DNA of 15,115 bases from Cyclospora cayetanensis (Eukaryota; Apicomplexa; Conoidasida; Eucoccidiorida; Eimeriidae), in the NCBI RefSeq assembly GCF_002999335.1, contig NW_020312305.1, forward strand, positions 1-15,115, given 5' to 3'. Shown one piece after another: positions 8,553 through 15,115 of this stretch (within the stretch, counting starts at the first letter, position 1; each line of letters begins with the position of its first letter). The position numbers and the translations under genes were made by a program. The notes below the pieces were generated by a model. It saw nothing but the letters and a program-made list of their open reading frames with translations, searched no databases and had not been told where the DNA came from.

Positions 8553-8655
8553 AACGGCAGTGCCCTCAGCAGCAGCGGTGTGGGGCCAGCAGCAGCCACC
8601 CGTATCCATCTCCCAAACGCACCAGGAGAACTGGAGCCCAGCAGTTCTCCTGTAG
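1898..8655 (+). CDS. LRR and PIN-like domain protein, multi-exon, 5-prime incomplete
   Basis: This is a spliced gene inferred from reading-frame continuity and GT-AG sites. Exons are 1898-2135, 2393-3290, 3632-3774, 3983-about 4060, 4209-5333, 6047-7899 and 8031-8655. All joins keep phase and the sum gives about 1,652 residues. Domain order is: Ala-rich N-terminal part, Ser/Asn tract, about four RNI-type leucine-rich repeats, a Cys-containing segment, about 350 residues of Ala/Gln/Gly/Ser linker, a PIN-like fold (acidic residues encoded at 5280, 6218-6226 and 6596), then a long Q/S/A/H-rich tail. PIN domains are typically Mg-dependent endoribonucleases, and LRRs bind proteins, so an RNA-processing role is an inference. 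I do not recognise a named orthologue. The start is unresolved: the first in-frame ATG in the LRR exon is at 2489, but coding-like sequence extends upstream without an ATG. Confidence 0.72.
2393..3290 (+). CDS. LRR exon of the LRR-PIN gene
   Basis: The frame follows an in-frame TAA at 2306. It encodes a Ser12 run (2540-2575), Asn/Ser repeats, and then RNI-type leucine-rich repeats. These are recognisable as SLDLADNSLSGSGVSTL (about 2920), KLKLYKNAIGNAGAAAVAG (about 3013), ELHLSHCDISNSGAVLVL (about 3109) and LWLRMEYNTITDP (about 3246), which match the LxLxxNxIxxxG pattern. The exon ends at the donor TTGA|GTACGT (3291), in phase 1. The first in-frame ATG is at 2489. If exon 1898-2135 is wrong, 2489 would be the start. 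ATGs at 2651 and 2720 are alternatives. Confidence 0.75.
2540..2599 (+). repeat. AGC/AAC tract encoding Ser12 then Asn/Ser
   Basis: Ten AGC and two AGT codons in a row give Ser12. Alternating AAC and AGC codons follow. This is the Ser register of the CAG repeat, unlike the Ala and Gln registers used in later exons of the same gene. Confidence 0.85.
2852..2893 (+). repeat. 12-bp tandem repeat encoding (NNSS)n
   Basis: The unit AACAACAGCAGC recurs about three and a half times and encodes Asn-Asn-Ser-Ser. It sits immediately before the first leucine-rich repeat as an N-terminal spacer. Confidence 0.75.
3291..3631 (+). other. intron between the LRR exon and the Cys-containing exon
   Basis: This 341-bp intron starts GTACGT and ends TTTGCCTCCAG. 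It is rich in T and TG and has no CAG tracts. It contains most of a 69-bp tandem duplication and a TG-rich patch (about 3571-3615). The phase-1 donor matches the phase of the next exon, which begins with two bases completing the codon. Confidence 0.6.
3422..3580 (+). repeat. 69-bp minisatellite, 2.3 copies, intronic
   Basis: Copies begin at 3422, 3491 and 3560, each with GCATGTGCTGTTGGTGTGTT. The first two copies are almost identical over 69 bp and differ near the last base (GGTC versus GGTT). The third is truncated after about 21 bp and passes into TG-rich DNA. The high identity implies a recent duplication. The period is a multiple of three, but the predicted location is intronic and all frames look non-coding (Cys/Trp/Val-rich). 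Confidence 0.9.
3632..3774 (+). CDS. Cys-containing exon of the LRR-PIN gene
   Basis: The exon lies between the acceptor TTTGCCTCCAG|AT and the donor CCCGTG|GTAAGC (3775). Entered in phase 1 it reads 47 further codons without a stop, including ICFADK, a short Gln run and HCTPARCW, and leaves in phase 0. The strong GTAAGC donor and phase agreement on both sides support it. A second frame of this stretch, containing KEVQRLLFVLL, is also open but conflicts with the phase of the preceding exon at its best donor. Confidence 0.5.
3983..4060 (+). CDS. short exon of the LRR-PIN gene, donor uncertain
   Basis: After the acceptor CTCTCACAG (ending 3982) the phase-0 frame reads IIDVGPLCVLQRLAAHPPEQ followed by YVACFK and then a stop at 4064. 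The donor is ambiguous. GTCTAG at 4061 and GTGGCT at 4046 both leave in phase 0, as the next exon needs. GTACGT at 4042 is the best consensus but leaves in phase 2. The normal-complexity helical peptide is the main reason to call it coding. Confidence 0.45.
4209..5333 (+). CDS. linker exon ending in first PIN motif
   Basis: The exon begins after TTTGTTGCAG (ending 4208) and ends at CACCCCCAG|GTCAGA (5334), the same donor hexamer used by RPS13 exon 1. It encodes 375 codons. About 350 of them are low complexity: Thr6, Gly12-Ser-Gly3, Ala10, Gln13 and many Ala/Pro/Ser patches. The last about 30 residues have normal complexity, with LFKSLPLYILLDASAVIQM, a typical beta-strand plus catalytic Asp (codon 5280-5282) plus helix start of a PIN-like domain. 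The linker would separate the LRR from the nuclease fold. Confidence 0.75.
4275..4343 (+). repeat. (ACC)5 next to (GGT)12, self-complementary
   Basis: Five ACC codons (4275-4289) are followed by GCC GCT and then twelve GGT codons (4296-4331), AGT, GGT, GGT and GGC. The two arrays are reverse complements and can form a stem of 15 bp or more with a loop of about 6 bases. The GGT array alone also has two-tetrad quadruplex potential. It encodes Thr-Ala2-Gly12. Confidence 0.9.
4421..4450 (+). repeat. CAG-type tract in Ala register (Ala10)
   Basis: Ten uninterrupted AGC/GCA units are read as GCA codons. Neighbouring tracts in the same exon are read in the Ser register (about 4512-4532) and the Gln register (4554-4592, Gln13), so register changes within 150 bp. 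Confidence 0.9.
4554..4592 (+). repeat. CAG/CAA tract encoding Gln13
   Basis: Thirteen glutamine codons, eleven CAG and two CAA, lie in the linker exon. CAA interruptions split the pure CAG array, the usual stabilising pattern in polyglutamine tracts. Confidence 0.85.
5334..6046 (+). other. intron inside the PIN-like domain
   Basis: This 713-bp intron starts GTCAGA and ends GGTGTGTTTGCAG. It is T-rich, with CTG rather than CAG on the sense strand near its 3-prime end. Both edges are phase 0. It separates the catalytic Asp strand from the rest of the PIN-like fold. Other possible acceptors exist (TAG at about 5970, CAG at about 6120), so the exact 3-prime end is less certain than the donor. 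A 12-bp perfect inverted repeat lies in the middle. Confidence 0.6.
5707..5770. repeat. 12-bp perfect inverted repeat around an AT-rich core
   Basis: GCTGGTTGGCAT (5707-5718) and ATGCCAACCAGC (5759-5770) are perfect reverse complements. The 40-bp core is almost entirely TA/CA/TG dinucleotides and is largely self-complementary, so the whole 64 bp could fold as a long hairpin or cruciform. It lies within the predicted intron of the LRR-PIN gene. Confidence 0.9.
6047..7899 (+). CDS. main PIN and Q/S-rich exon
   Basis: The exon continues the PIN-like fold. SDISIFLIIDHVEREVARL (about 6185-6240) carries the acidic VEREV helix. A Gln8 insert and ASDFQIIEYVEAAKK follow, then a helical SLGKALQLSVDTLKTLDFALLW, and GLVFMLTADPAVKVFLQRC (about 6570-6630) with the second conserved Asp at 6596-6598. 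After it come an E/C-containing segment (VPCLLLEEFCCCLGVSFSDV) and long Ser/Asn/Cys, Gln/Leu, Ala and Gln/His repeats. Conserved-looking islands include FLFDSYLGEG. The exon ends at AATCAA|GTAAGA (7900) in phase 2. A TAA would follow immediately if it were not spliced. Confidence 0.8.
7069..7199 (+). repeat. degenerate ~65-bp repeat encoding Ser/Cys/Asn
   Basis: Two imperfect copies of a block of Ser runs, a Cys, Ser-Gly, then alternating Asn-Ser follow each other. The shared core is SSSSSC, SG and NSNSN. It is built from AGC/AAC/TGC triplets. Confidence 0.65.
7270..7344 (+). repeat. 15-bp tandem repeat encoding (Q4L)n
   Basis: CAG/CAA triplets carry CTG, CTG and ATG at five-codon spacing, giving Gln4-Leu, Gln4-Leu and Gln4-Met. 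The repeated unit is approximately CAACAACAGCAACTG. The regular Leu/Met every fifth residue sets it apart from pure polyglutamine. Confidence 0.8.
7579..7617 (+). repeat. GCA tract encoding a long Ala run
   Basis: GCA and GCG codons give about 13 alanines, followed by Asp. The triplet family is the same as the Gln tracts 250 bp upstream but is read in another register. Confidence 0.8.
7728..7785 (+). repeat. CAG/CAT tract encoding Gln/His
   Basis: Clusters of two to five CAG codons are punctuated by CAT codons and give a Gln/His-rich stretch. Confidence 0.85.
7900..8030 (+). other. short intron, 131 bp
   Basis: It starts GTAAGATG and ends CTGCTGTGTCTTGCAG with a T-rich body. Splicing joins AA|G GAC and restores frame across an in-frame TAA, giving DWEIK followed by DELITAIAIVQELATRI. 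This is one of the best-supported introns in the window. Confidence 0.75.
8031..8655 (+). CDS. C-terminal exon of the LRR-PIN gene
   Basis: The exon begins in phase 2 after TGTCTTGCAG. It encodes DELITAIAIVQELATRI, then a segment with AEDLLRRAQQCVYRWRRLLLKQ that looks helical, then Gln/His/Pro-rich sequence including a Gln11 run (8518-8550). It ends at TAG 8653-8655. The first about 70 residues have normal complexity and are probably structured. The tail is low complexity. The gene may continue: donors such as GTGTGG at 8578 could skip this stop, but none is strong. Confidence 0.65.
8518..8550 (+). repeat. (CAG)10 CAA tract encoding Gln11
   Basis: Ten uninterrupted CAG codons, then CAA, make one of the longest pure CAG arrays here and a candidate length-polymorphic microsatellite. 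Confidence 0.9.
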
Positions 8656-9069
8656 TTTTGTTGTTGCCGCTACATGTACAGTGCAAAGGGCGCTTTTCGG
8701 GGAGAGTGATTAGGGGCGAGATGGGGGGAGGGAGAAGTTGCGGCGGAACGGGTTTGCCCACCAGAGCGAGGGGGAAGACTGCCTTTAAGCGGTGCTTGGT
8801 ATCGTGGCTTTCAGTAGAATTCCAGCATTTCTTGTGGCTGCAGTAGCGCCGTGCTGCTGCTGCTTCTGCTGCTCATCCTTTTGCACTTCTCGGCTCGGCT
8901 CGGCTTGGCTTGGCTCGAGGTGGCCTCCTGTTTCCTGCTTTTCCCCCACCACCACGCGCACTGCTCCCCCCTACCCTTGCCCGCCAAGCTCCTGTGCAGT
9001 TGAAATTACATGTCGCATGGGGGGATGCTCCTTGTTCTAGAGAGCCGTAGAGAAGAGTGCGTTAAATAG
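8656..9069 (+). other. 3-prime UTR or intron-like stretch with a pentanucleotide repeat
   Basis: The sequence is G-rich, then T/CTG-rich, with no CAG tracts and no convincing coding frame. This resembles the introns of the upstream gene. It includes YGGCT pentamers at 8891-8915. It is either the 3-prime UTR and spacer of the LRR-PIN gene or an intron leading to the coding-like block at 9070-9525. Confidence 0.4.
8891..8915 (+). repeat. pentanucleotide repeat (YGGCT)5
   Basis: Three CGGCT units are followed by two TGGCT units, uninterrupted. Confidence 0.85.
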
Positions 9070-9525
9070 GCTTCCCTTTCCGCGTCGGCTCTTCCAGTAG
9101 GAAGCTGCCTGGTGTGGGAAAAGTCTCTAGGGGCTGTGGCTGCTGCTCTGAGACAGCAAGGCGCAACAGAAAATCCCATCTCCTGCAGCTGCCGCTCATG
9201 CACAGACGGCTGCGCAGCTCTAACACAAACATGCAAAGTCTCAGGTGCTGCTGCAGTGCGCAGACGACACATATGGTGTTTTCCTCGGCACAGCAGCAGC
9301 AACAGCAATGGCAGGAGCAGCAGTACGAGCATATACGGTTTGCAGGCGCAGCAGGCAGTGTTACTGCTGCCACAGATGCTTTCATGGAGTATGTGTGTGC
9401 TCCTGCATACCGCTAGAGGTGGCGTTCGCTTCTCTGTTGAGGAGGCCGCCATCGCGGAGCCGGTAGAGAGCATGGCAGTGCAAGGGCTGGTGGCTCTTGA
9501 ATTAAAAGTGTATGTATATGTATAG
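9070..9525 (+). CDS. candidate terminal exon or separate small coding block
   Basis: A frame is open from 9070 to a TAG at 9523-9525. It contains protein-like segments VWEKSLGAVAAALRQQGAT and, near the end, GVRFSVEEAAIAEPVESMA. The middle is Ser/Asn-rich from CAG/AAC triplets. In this gene-dense segment CAG triplets on the plus strand track with exons, which favours coding. There is no in-frame ATG near the beginning, so it would need splicing. The acceptor CTCTTCCAG (ending 9097) is good but needs a phase-1 donor that I could not find in the preceding exon. An overlapping frame (to 9416, with Gln6 and YEHIRFAGAAGS) competes. Confidence 0.3.
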   Translation, partial: ASLSASALPVGSCLVWEKSLGAVAAALRQQGATENPISCSCRSCTDGCAALTQTCKVSGAAAVRRRHIWCFPRHSSSNSNGRSSSTSIYGLQAQQAVLLLPQMLSWSMCVLLHTARGGVRFSVEEAAIAEPVESMAVQGLVALELKVYVYV

Positions 9526-9591
9526 GCATACACAGCTATACGTATATGCATGTGTATATATATGTATGTATGTATATATATATATATATAC
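9508..9591. repeat. TA/TG-rich microsatellite
   Basis: It is a mixed (TATG)n and (TA)n block including a run of about 16 bp of pure TA (9573-9590). A small stem (GTATAG 9520-9525 with CTATAC 9536-9541) lies at its left end. It marks the edge between repeat-rich and repeat-poor DNA. Confidence 0.85.
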
Positions 9592-11410
9592 TGCTGAGTT
9601 GTCTAGTCTTGCAGCCGCCGTACTGTTGCTTCTTGAACTGCTGCAGTCGCAGTTCCCTTATTTGTTGGCGGCGCATGAATGCACATAGCCAGAGATATTT
9701 GCACGGAAAAGGTTGCTTCCATGTGCTTGCTGGATGAATCGGCACGTCTGACGCGCTGAATCTTGATTGCAAGTACATTATATATAGAGATCGACAATTG
9801 GGGTGTTTGTATGCGTGTGCCTCAATAGCACCAAGACACTCGCCCCTTCGCCCTTTTGACTGCCTTTGACTGAACTCTCTTCTTAGAGTCGCTCAGCAGC
9901 GAATCGGGTGAGAGAGTAGCAGAGACAGGCGAAGTCGGAGGTGGGTAGACGCCACCCCCACAGGGACATAAATGTAGTGGTGTGGAGGGCATAGGACGAG
10001 ACCAGCCAGGAAGAGGCTGTGCAGCACAGAGGAGGCGCAGTTCTAGGGAGGGACCTCATAGAAGACTCTTACGAAAAATAGGATAGGGTAGAGCGCTAGA
10101 AGCACAGCAGCACAGCCACCAAAAGCCGGCTATAACACAGATTCCTCCCAAAGTGTGGCACGCCTTCCCCAAACTCCCAGCAATCTCACTCCTGCTTGAT
10201 TCAGTGTAAACGTTAGTAGAAAACGCCATTGAGTGCTTTCCAAACGAGCTTCATTCTTTCCCTGTGCCCGCCCGCATCCCCGAGAGCCCCCGACGTGAGG
10301 GGCGAGAACGAGCTTAGGGGCGTTTAGCTGCACCTTCTAGCCACTCTGATCATACAGAGCTTGTTGGACGAAGCATCTGGCACATCCAGGAACGCCACAT
10401 TTTGCCTTCGTGGGTTGAGCTAGGACTTCAAAATAATCACGACACACGAACGGAAAAACGAATAAAGAGGTTCCCTACTATTGCGGTTTCTGTGGCAACC
10501 AGTCTTCTTCAAGCGCAACTTTCCGCCTGCTCCATTAATCCACAGAAGGCGCAACAGCATTCCTTCCAAGGCTCAGATTTGAGGCCACGCAGCAGGGAGC
10601 AGGAAGGAACAAAAGGAAGATCCGGAAGGTGGTGGCAGGAGGCATACGCCGCAGCGTGGGGTCGAGATACGATAGTCATATCCCCACTGCAAAGACGTGC
10701 GGCTCGCCTCCTGTGCGCCTTCCCAACGCCCCAGCAATCCGCGCCTCAAACAAGGCCTAACACATCCACTTTCGGCACTGCCTAGACTGGAGTGTACGCG
10801 CTAAAGGACTCTCGAAGCGCCTAAATATATATACTTTTATTTATCTACGCAGCCGCTATGCAGCCTGGAGAGAAGCTCCAGACCCTACGTGCCACCTGCC
10901 GCCGCACAGGTGGCGAATAAATGCGGCCAGTCATGCGTCTTGTACCCCGGTTCGCTCACTTCAAAGCTCCACTCTTCTACATTTTTTCTGTATATGCCAA
11001 GTCGCTAGGTGGCAACCCCATCGTTTCGCCGCACTCCACAAGTATCTGCCTACCAAAAAACTGCCCACCTGTCACTGCTCGCCACATCTGTCTCGTGTCT
11101 TCTTCTCCCTCCCTACTGTGCAGCTAGCTGCACCCCCTCTCTGCCCACTTTTCCGTTTCCTTCTTTCTCACGCGCCTACGCCCCGATGCAAAGACCCGCT
11201 TGCACACCACTCTGGGGTTTATCCGTACTAGAAATGCGCAGTTCTCCCGTGTGCGCCGTGTTCCCCCCACAGCCAAGCCCTCCTGCTGTATGCGCGCGCA
11301 AGATGCCTGCAAATGTATATGCCTCAAGACTGCCTCCTAAACACTCAAAAGAGGGCGCAAGAGACCGCGCGAGCGCTCAGGAGAAACGAAGGCGTGTTTA
11401 AAGGCTTCTT
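9592..11410. other. intergenic region between convergent genes
   Basis: I recognise no gene. Open frames here start with non-ATG codons or have no recognisable pattern (for example a plus frame at 10402-10785). Short AT blocks occur at 9778-9786 and 10823-10845. The DNA immediately left of 11411 should include the 3-prime UTR of the minus-strand RPS13 gene. Its polyadenylation site cannot be placed by eye. Confidence 0.5.
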
Positions 11411-13480
11411 CTATGCCACTAAGGCAGAAGCCGTTGAGCTCTGATACTTCCATGTGGCTGGCAGCTGCTTGGTGCGACGATAGTAGCGACCCAACCGGTG
11501 GATTTTCGACTCCACCAGAATCAGCCTGAACTTGGAATCACGATCTTTTCGGTTTTTCTCAAGATGCTTCCGAATGGCCACCGCCTTCTTGATAAGGAAG
11601 TACAGATCCTCCGGAATCTCGGGGGCAACGCCTGAGGCAACAAAAAAGGTGCAAGAAAAAATCATGCGCACGTCTGAGCGGCCCCTTGAGATTCGCCGCG
11701 CTTTTTGTGTACGCTGGCGCTAGACAAAAAAGCAATAAATTCAAAAAGAACACAACGCCCACCGCACCCACAGATGCACATCTACGTGCACACCGACACA
11801 AAGATTGACCAATAAATATATATATATTCAGATACACTCCCACGCATCGACGCCACGGCGCCCATGCTGAGAAATTCAAATCAGTCGCGCACGTTAAATG
11901 TGCCGTCCGCATAGTTGAGCCCGCGTCACATGCTGTTTCGAGAGGATGAAAAAAAGAAAGCGTGGCCAGACTCCAAGCAACAACACAGATCCAGAAAAAT
12001 GACAGCTCCAGCAGATAGTCGCAAGAAAGTCTGCCAGAACAACCCAGACAATGCACCCGAGGGCGACGGCGGCGGTGGCACTTATAGAAAAAGTCGCGCC
12101 GCGCTAAATCTCGAGTTCCGATAAGGATGCGTCTTGCATGCGAGGTTGGGAGGCTGCACTAAAAGCAACTCAACCCCCCATCAGTTTGCATGCAGAAAGA
12201 GTTTTTTTAAGTTGCGCAACTCTAAAAAGCTCGCCTCATGACTACCCCCGGAAAGTCGTATGTAACAGAGGGGCCAGAGGGACGAACGCGGGGGAGACGA
12301 TATGATGCAGATCTGCAAGTCAGGATTGCAACTATGCAACTCCTGTTTGCCCCTATCCCCTGACTCCCCGAAGGGTGCGCATACATACATACACGGATGC
12401 ATGAACTGAGACAGCAGGAAGCATAGAGATTCATGACCAAGGAAAAGGCGGGATGGGCCTGGCTCTAACAAGCGGTCTATCTCTCGTTCGTCGGAAGTAC
12501 CTTGGTTCTTGAGGATACGGAGGATCTTGCTGCCAGTCACACTCTTCACTTGAGGAATACCGAACTGGTCCCGCAGTGTCACGCCGATCTGCACAAAGAG
12601 GAGAGGTGCAGGGACGCATCCATGAGCAACATGAGCGCTGAGCAGCCGAGGCTTGAGCACTCTGGAACTACCACGGAGGCGCAGGATGCACAGATTCAGA
12701 CCGACTAAAAACGCATGCGAAACAGGTGATGACACCTTTCTCTGACAAGGAACAAACGTCAAGCGCCTTGAAAGAGCCATGGGATGACCCAAGTGGCCTA
12801 GAAAGCAGGGAGCTCGAGACTTGAAATGTAGCGACGCGAGGGTGCTGCCAGCCAGACGAGAAAGCTGGAGGCTGCGAAAAGCGGCGCTTCCCCATTCATC
12901 CGGGGATCATATTCGAGCAGGAGATGTAGAAAGGCTATGACAAGGCCCCCCCTGACACTCCGAACTCGAGCGACAAAAGAAGCCGACCCCATTCCGCAAA
13001 CACCCCACCCACCCCTTCTCCCGTCCATCTCCATGAATCTGAGATCTACACAGCAGCCTCTCCCCTACGGCGCCCTTCCCCAAACGCGGCGTTGGCAGGC
13101 CACTTGGGGCCTGCAGCCGTTCAGCCCAGCCATTGCAGAAAGCGGGGGTGCCACTGCGGTCGGCATCAGAAGACACCCGTCAAATCAATCAGCAGGAGCT
13201 GCCGTGTCTGCCCAGGAGTTGCAGGCAGGTGCAGCAGCCAGCCGGGGGCAGCTTCCGGGCACGGCCTCTGCTTGTGCTGCCGCCGCTCTGCTTGCTCGCG
13301 CATGTGAGTGTCGCAGCTTCGAAAGCTTCTGACCTGAGAAGGCGTTTGGCCCTTCTTCGCGAGCTTGAGAATGTGTTCCTCAACCTCCTGATGTTTCACC
13401 CTGAGCCAGCTGGGGGGCCTACGCCTGAAGGGCGGCGCCGGGGCGCTCATACCCTTGCCGTTACCGTACATGCGGCCCAT
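11411..13480 (-). CDS. RPS13: 40S ribosomal protein S13 (uS15), three exons
   Basis: Exons on the minus strand are 13480-13334 (residues 1-49), 12588-12501 and 11631-11411. Joined they give 456 nt, that is 151 codons plus TAG, exactly the usual eukaryotic S13 length. Residues 1-60 form the S13 N-terminal domain ([12 protein letters not shown], then [17 protein letters not shown]). The S15 domain follows, with [63 protein letters not shown] and the terminal SSTASALVA. The protein binds the small-subunit rRNA central domain in cytosolic ribosomes. The start ATG has A at -3 and G at +4. There is no low-complexity insertion, unlike the neighbouring gene. Confidence 0.97.
11632..12500 (-). other. 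RPS13 intron 2 (869 bp)
   Basis: The donor AACCAAG|GTACTT and the acceptor TTTTTTGTTGCCTCAG|GC split a Gly codon after its first base. The 3-prime end has a clear polypyrimidine tract. The intron holds a TA block near 11817-11828 and two GCATGC-containing motifs (12135-12141, 12187-12194). I see no nested gene and no complete C/D-box snoRNA pattern on the sense strand. Confidence 0.9.
12589..13333 (-). other. RPS13 intron 1 (745 bp)
   Basis: The donor TCTCAG|GTCAGA and the acceptor CTCTTTGTGCAG|ATC give phase 0. An antisense frame of 131 codons (12937-13332) is open through the intron and ends at its edge, but it has no recognisable features and is probably chance. Confidence 0.9.
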
Positions 13481-15115
13481 CGTGGCTTTTTCTGATCTCC
13501 TTCAGCAGAAATTCGAAGGCCAAAGTCGGAAAAACCAGAAGGGGATCCGTTTTAGTCATGGGAAACGGCAACAACGAGTGCCACGCCCGTAGCCGCCAGG
13601 CGCACAGAGAAGGCCGCACGCCCCACATGGCCAGAGCAGGCCCCAACCTGAACTGGGGCTGCCTGCAGCAGCCGCATTGCCAAACAACAAATCCAATGTG
13701 CAAGATGCTCTCGCATACGGTCTACTGACGCTCTCTTATTAATTTCAACTCCGCATTTAGAAATGGCCCGTGGGGGAGCCGCGCGATCGAAGGCTTGCGC
13801 GCGGTATTCCTGCAAACACAAACACAGCCCCATGAAAAAATACTCATGCATACGCCGCACGCGCACACACAGCGAAGGTCTATGCCGTGAAGAATCCCCC
13901 CTATCCTGAATGGTACAGCAGCAAAGACTTGTGCTACCGAGACTGCCTCATCAGCCATGTGGCCGATACGCATCAGAGGCCGTCCCTGCCATGCCGAACA
14001 ACCCACCTCGACGTGCCGTGTCTGTGGTTTTACGCACTGAGGGGTTTTTACTGTGTGTCACTCTACAACGCACACGAAGCTGCTCATTCGGCCTTGGGGC
14101 TGCCAAAATAACCGCCTGTGCGGGCTGAGCACCAACACTAACAACAAGCAGAGACTTCACCGGGCATAGCATGCTGCAGATAGCGGCGGGGTACAGCGAA
14201 ACGCACTACGCGCACACACTTTCCGTCACACTCGTTATATTTGATGAAGCGCTAGCTCAAAATTTACGCACTGGTTTGTCTGGTCGCATATCTCTTTCGC
14301 TGCGGAGTCGTGTTTTGTAGTTACAGGACGCCGCAACGGTGTGTGACTGTGCGCTAGATGCCATGTGCAACTAGCTGCGAATGCTCGGAGTACTCAGGGG
14401 GTGCAGCTACGCGCGCCCTAGACCCTTTCCCTGTTTATTGAAACATAGGCAGGCGCAGTCAGGATAGGAGTTCCCTTGAGAAGCCTCCGGTAACTTTCCA
14501 GTAAGCTTGTTTAATTCGGAGTTCAGCAGCTCTCTACGGAGACCTTAGAGGCAGCGCCACATACTTCGATCCGGATGTTCCCCGCTCGTACAATGAATGT
14601 GGATTCGCAAATGAGCTAACCTCATTTGGTGATTCAATCATTTGATTTCTCGTTTTTTTAAAAAGCAAGACTTATGTGAGGATAAACTTTCTGTTAGACT
14701 GTCAGCAGTCAAGAATTAGAATGGTATTGGATTTGCCGTCACCATACGTAAAATATTTGCTGAGTGCATCCCTTAATCCAGCCCTGTCACTGCTCAGAAA
14801 GTGGATCAATGGTTCTCAAGTTATTTCTGAAAGCTTCCAAGGCGCCAATTATGCGCAAAGGCGTTAATTGGCGGGGATGCATATTCATAACTGTTTTCCC
14901 TCACCGTAATGCTGACCCACACGCCTGCACAATTCCCCTCTCCTTGTTGATTTACCGACCCTCCCCCGCCCACCAAATGTCCAATCAGCGTTTCTCAAAA
15001 GTTCAGCAGCTGCTCCTTCCTAGCGCTCCTGGCACACTGACCTCCGTTGCCCCTAGCTGCAGCCATATGCATGGCTTCCATTGAGGCATCCACGGCACAC
15101 ATAGGATTACATGGC
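13481..15115. other. RPS13 upstream region and right flank, no recognised gene
   Basis: This interval should contain the RPS13 5-prime UTR and promoter nearest 13481. I see no TATA-like element at a convincing distance. An 8-bp palindrome AGCATGCT lies at 14168-14175 and ATGCAT at about 13846. Open frames here are short, mostly begin with non-ATG codons and match nothing I recognise. The DNA becomes more AT-rich from about 14450. There are no CAG tracts. Confidence 0.45.

Noticed and set aside
8042..8761. Minus-strand frame of 239 codons, Ala-rich
   Set aside because: It is the complement of the CAG/CTG-rich C-terminal exon and lacks stops only because of triplet composition.
10402..10785. 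Plus-strand frame of 127 codons in the intergenic region
   Set aside because: It begins with TTG, has no recognisable domain, no flanking splice sites and no CAG tracts. Support is insufficient.
12135..12194. TGCATGC motifs in RPS13 intron 2 as apicomplexan AP2-type regulatory sites
   Set aside because: GCATGC-containing sites also occur at about 654, 2289, 2803, 3757 and 4887, so there is no visible enrichment near RPS13. Genome-wide statistics would be needed.
12725..12746. GTGATGA followed by CTGA as a C/D-box snoRNA in RPS13 intron 1
   Set aside because: The boxes are only about 10 bases apart and lie on the strand opposite to the host gene, so they cannot be a standard intron-encoded snoRNA.
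12937..13332. ATG frame of 131 codons antisense within RPS13 intron 1
   Set aside because: It has no recognisable motif and a Pro/Ala/Ser-rich GC-driven composition. It ends at the intron edge without any supporting signal, so it is likely chance.
14764..15084. Plus-strand frame of 106 codons near the right edge
   Set aside because: It begins with GTG, the composition is unremarkable and I recognise no motif.

Overview
The window looks like nuclear DNA of an Eimeria-type coccidian (Apicomplexa). The centre carries dense CAG-type trinucleotide tracts that read as runs of Ala, Gln, Ser, Asn and Gly inside exons. The exons are separated by short GT-AG introns rich in T and CTG. A canonical eukaryotic ribosomal protein gene with introns lies on the right. 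This fits the alternating repeat-rich and repeat-poor segments known from Eimeria tenella chromosome 1. I assign the genus from this texture and not from a database match.

Layout. Positions 1-1880 are repeat-poor. They hold one unrecognised 171-codon minus-strand frame and a few inverted repeats. Positions about 1890-8655 hold one large plus-strand gene that I rebuilt as at least seven exons: 1898-2135, 2393-3290, 3632-3774, 3983-about 4060, 4209-5333, 6047-7899 and 8031-8655. All phases are compatible. The inferred product (about 1,650 residues, N-terminus incomplete) has ribonuclease-inhibitor-type leucine-rich repeats, a very long low-complexity linker, and a PIN-like nuclease fold whose three acidic positions are visible but separated by an intron and poly-Gln inserts. 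A further plus-strand coding-like stretch at 9070-9525 may be its last exon or part of another gene.

Positions about 9600-15115 return to repeat-poor DNA. They contain a clear minus-strand gene for 40S ribosomal protein S13 (uS15) in three exons (13480-13334, 12588-12501, 11631-11411). These join to exactly 151 codons plus a stop. It has no CAG tracts, although it sits about 2 kb from the repeat-rich segment. The two genes converge on the interval 8656-11410. I see no tRNA, rRNA, CRISPR or intact transposon.

The most unusual content is the LRR-PIN gene. Its trinucleotide runs are read in all three registers (Ser, Ala, Gln) and stop at exon edges. Its introns carry a perfect inverted repeat around an AT core and a 69-bp tandem duplication, and its linker exon contains an (ACC)n/(GGT)n self-complementary block.
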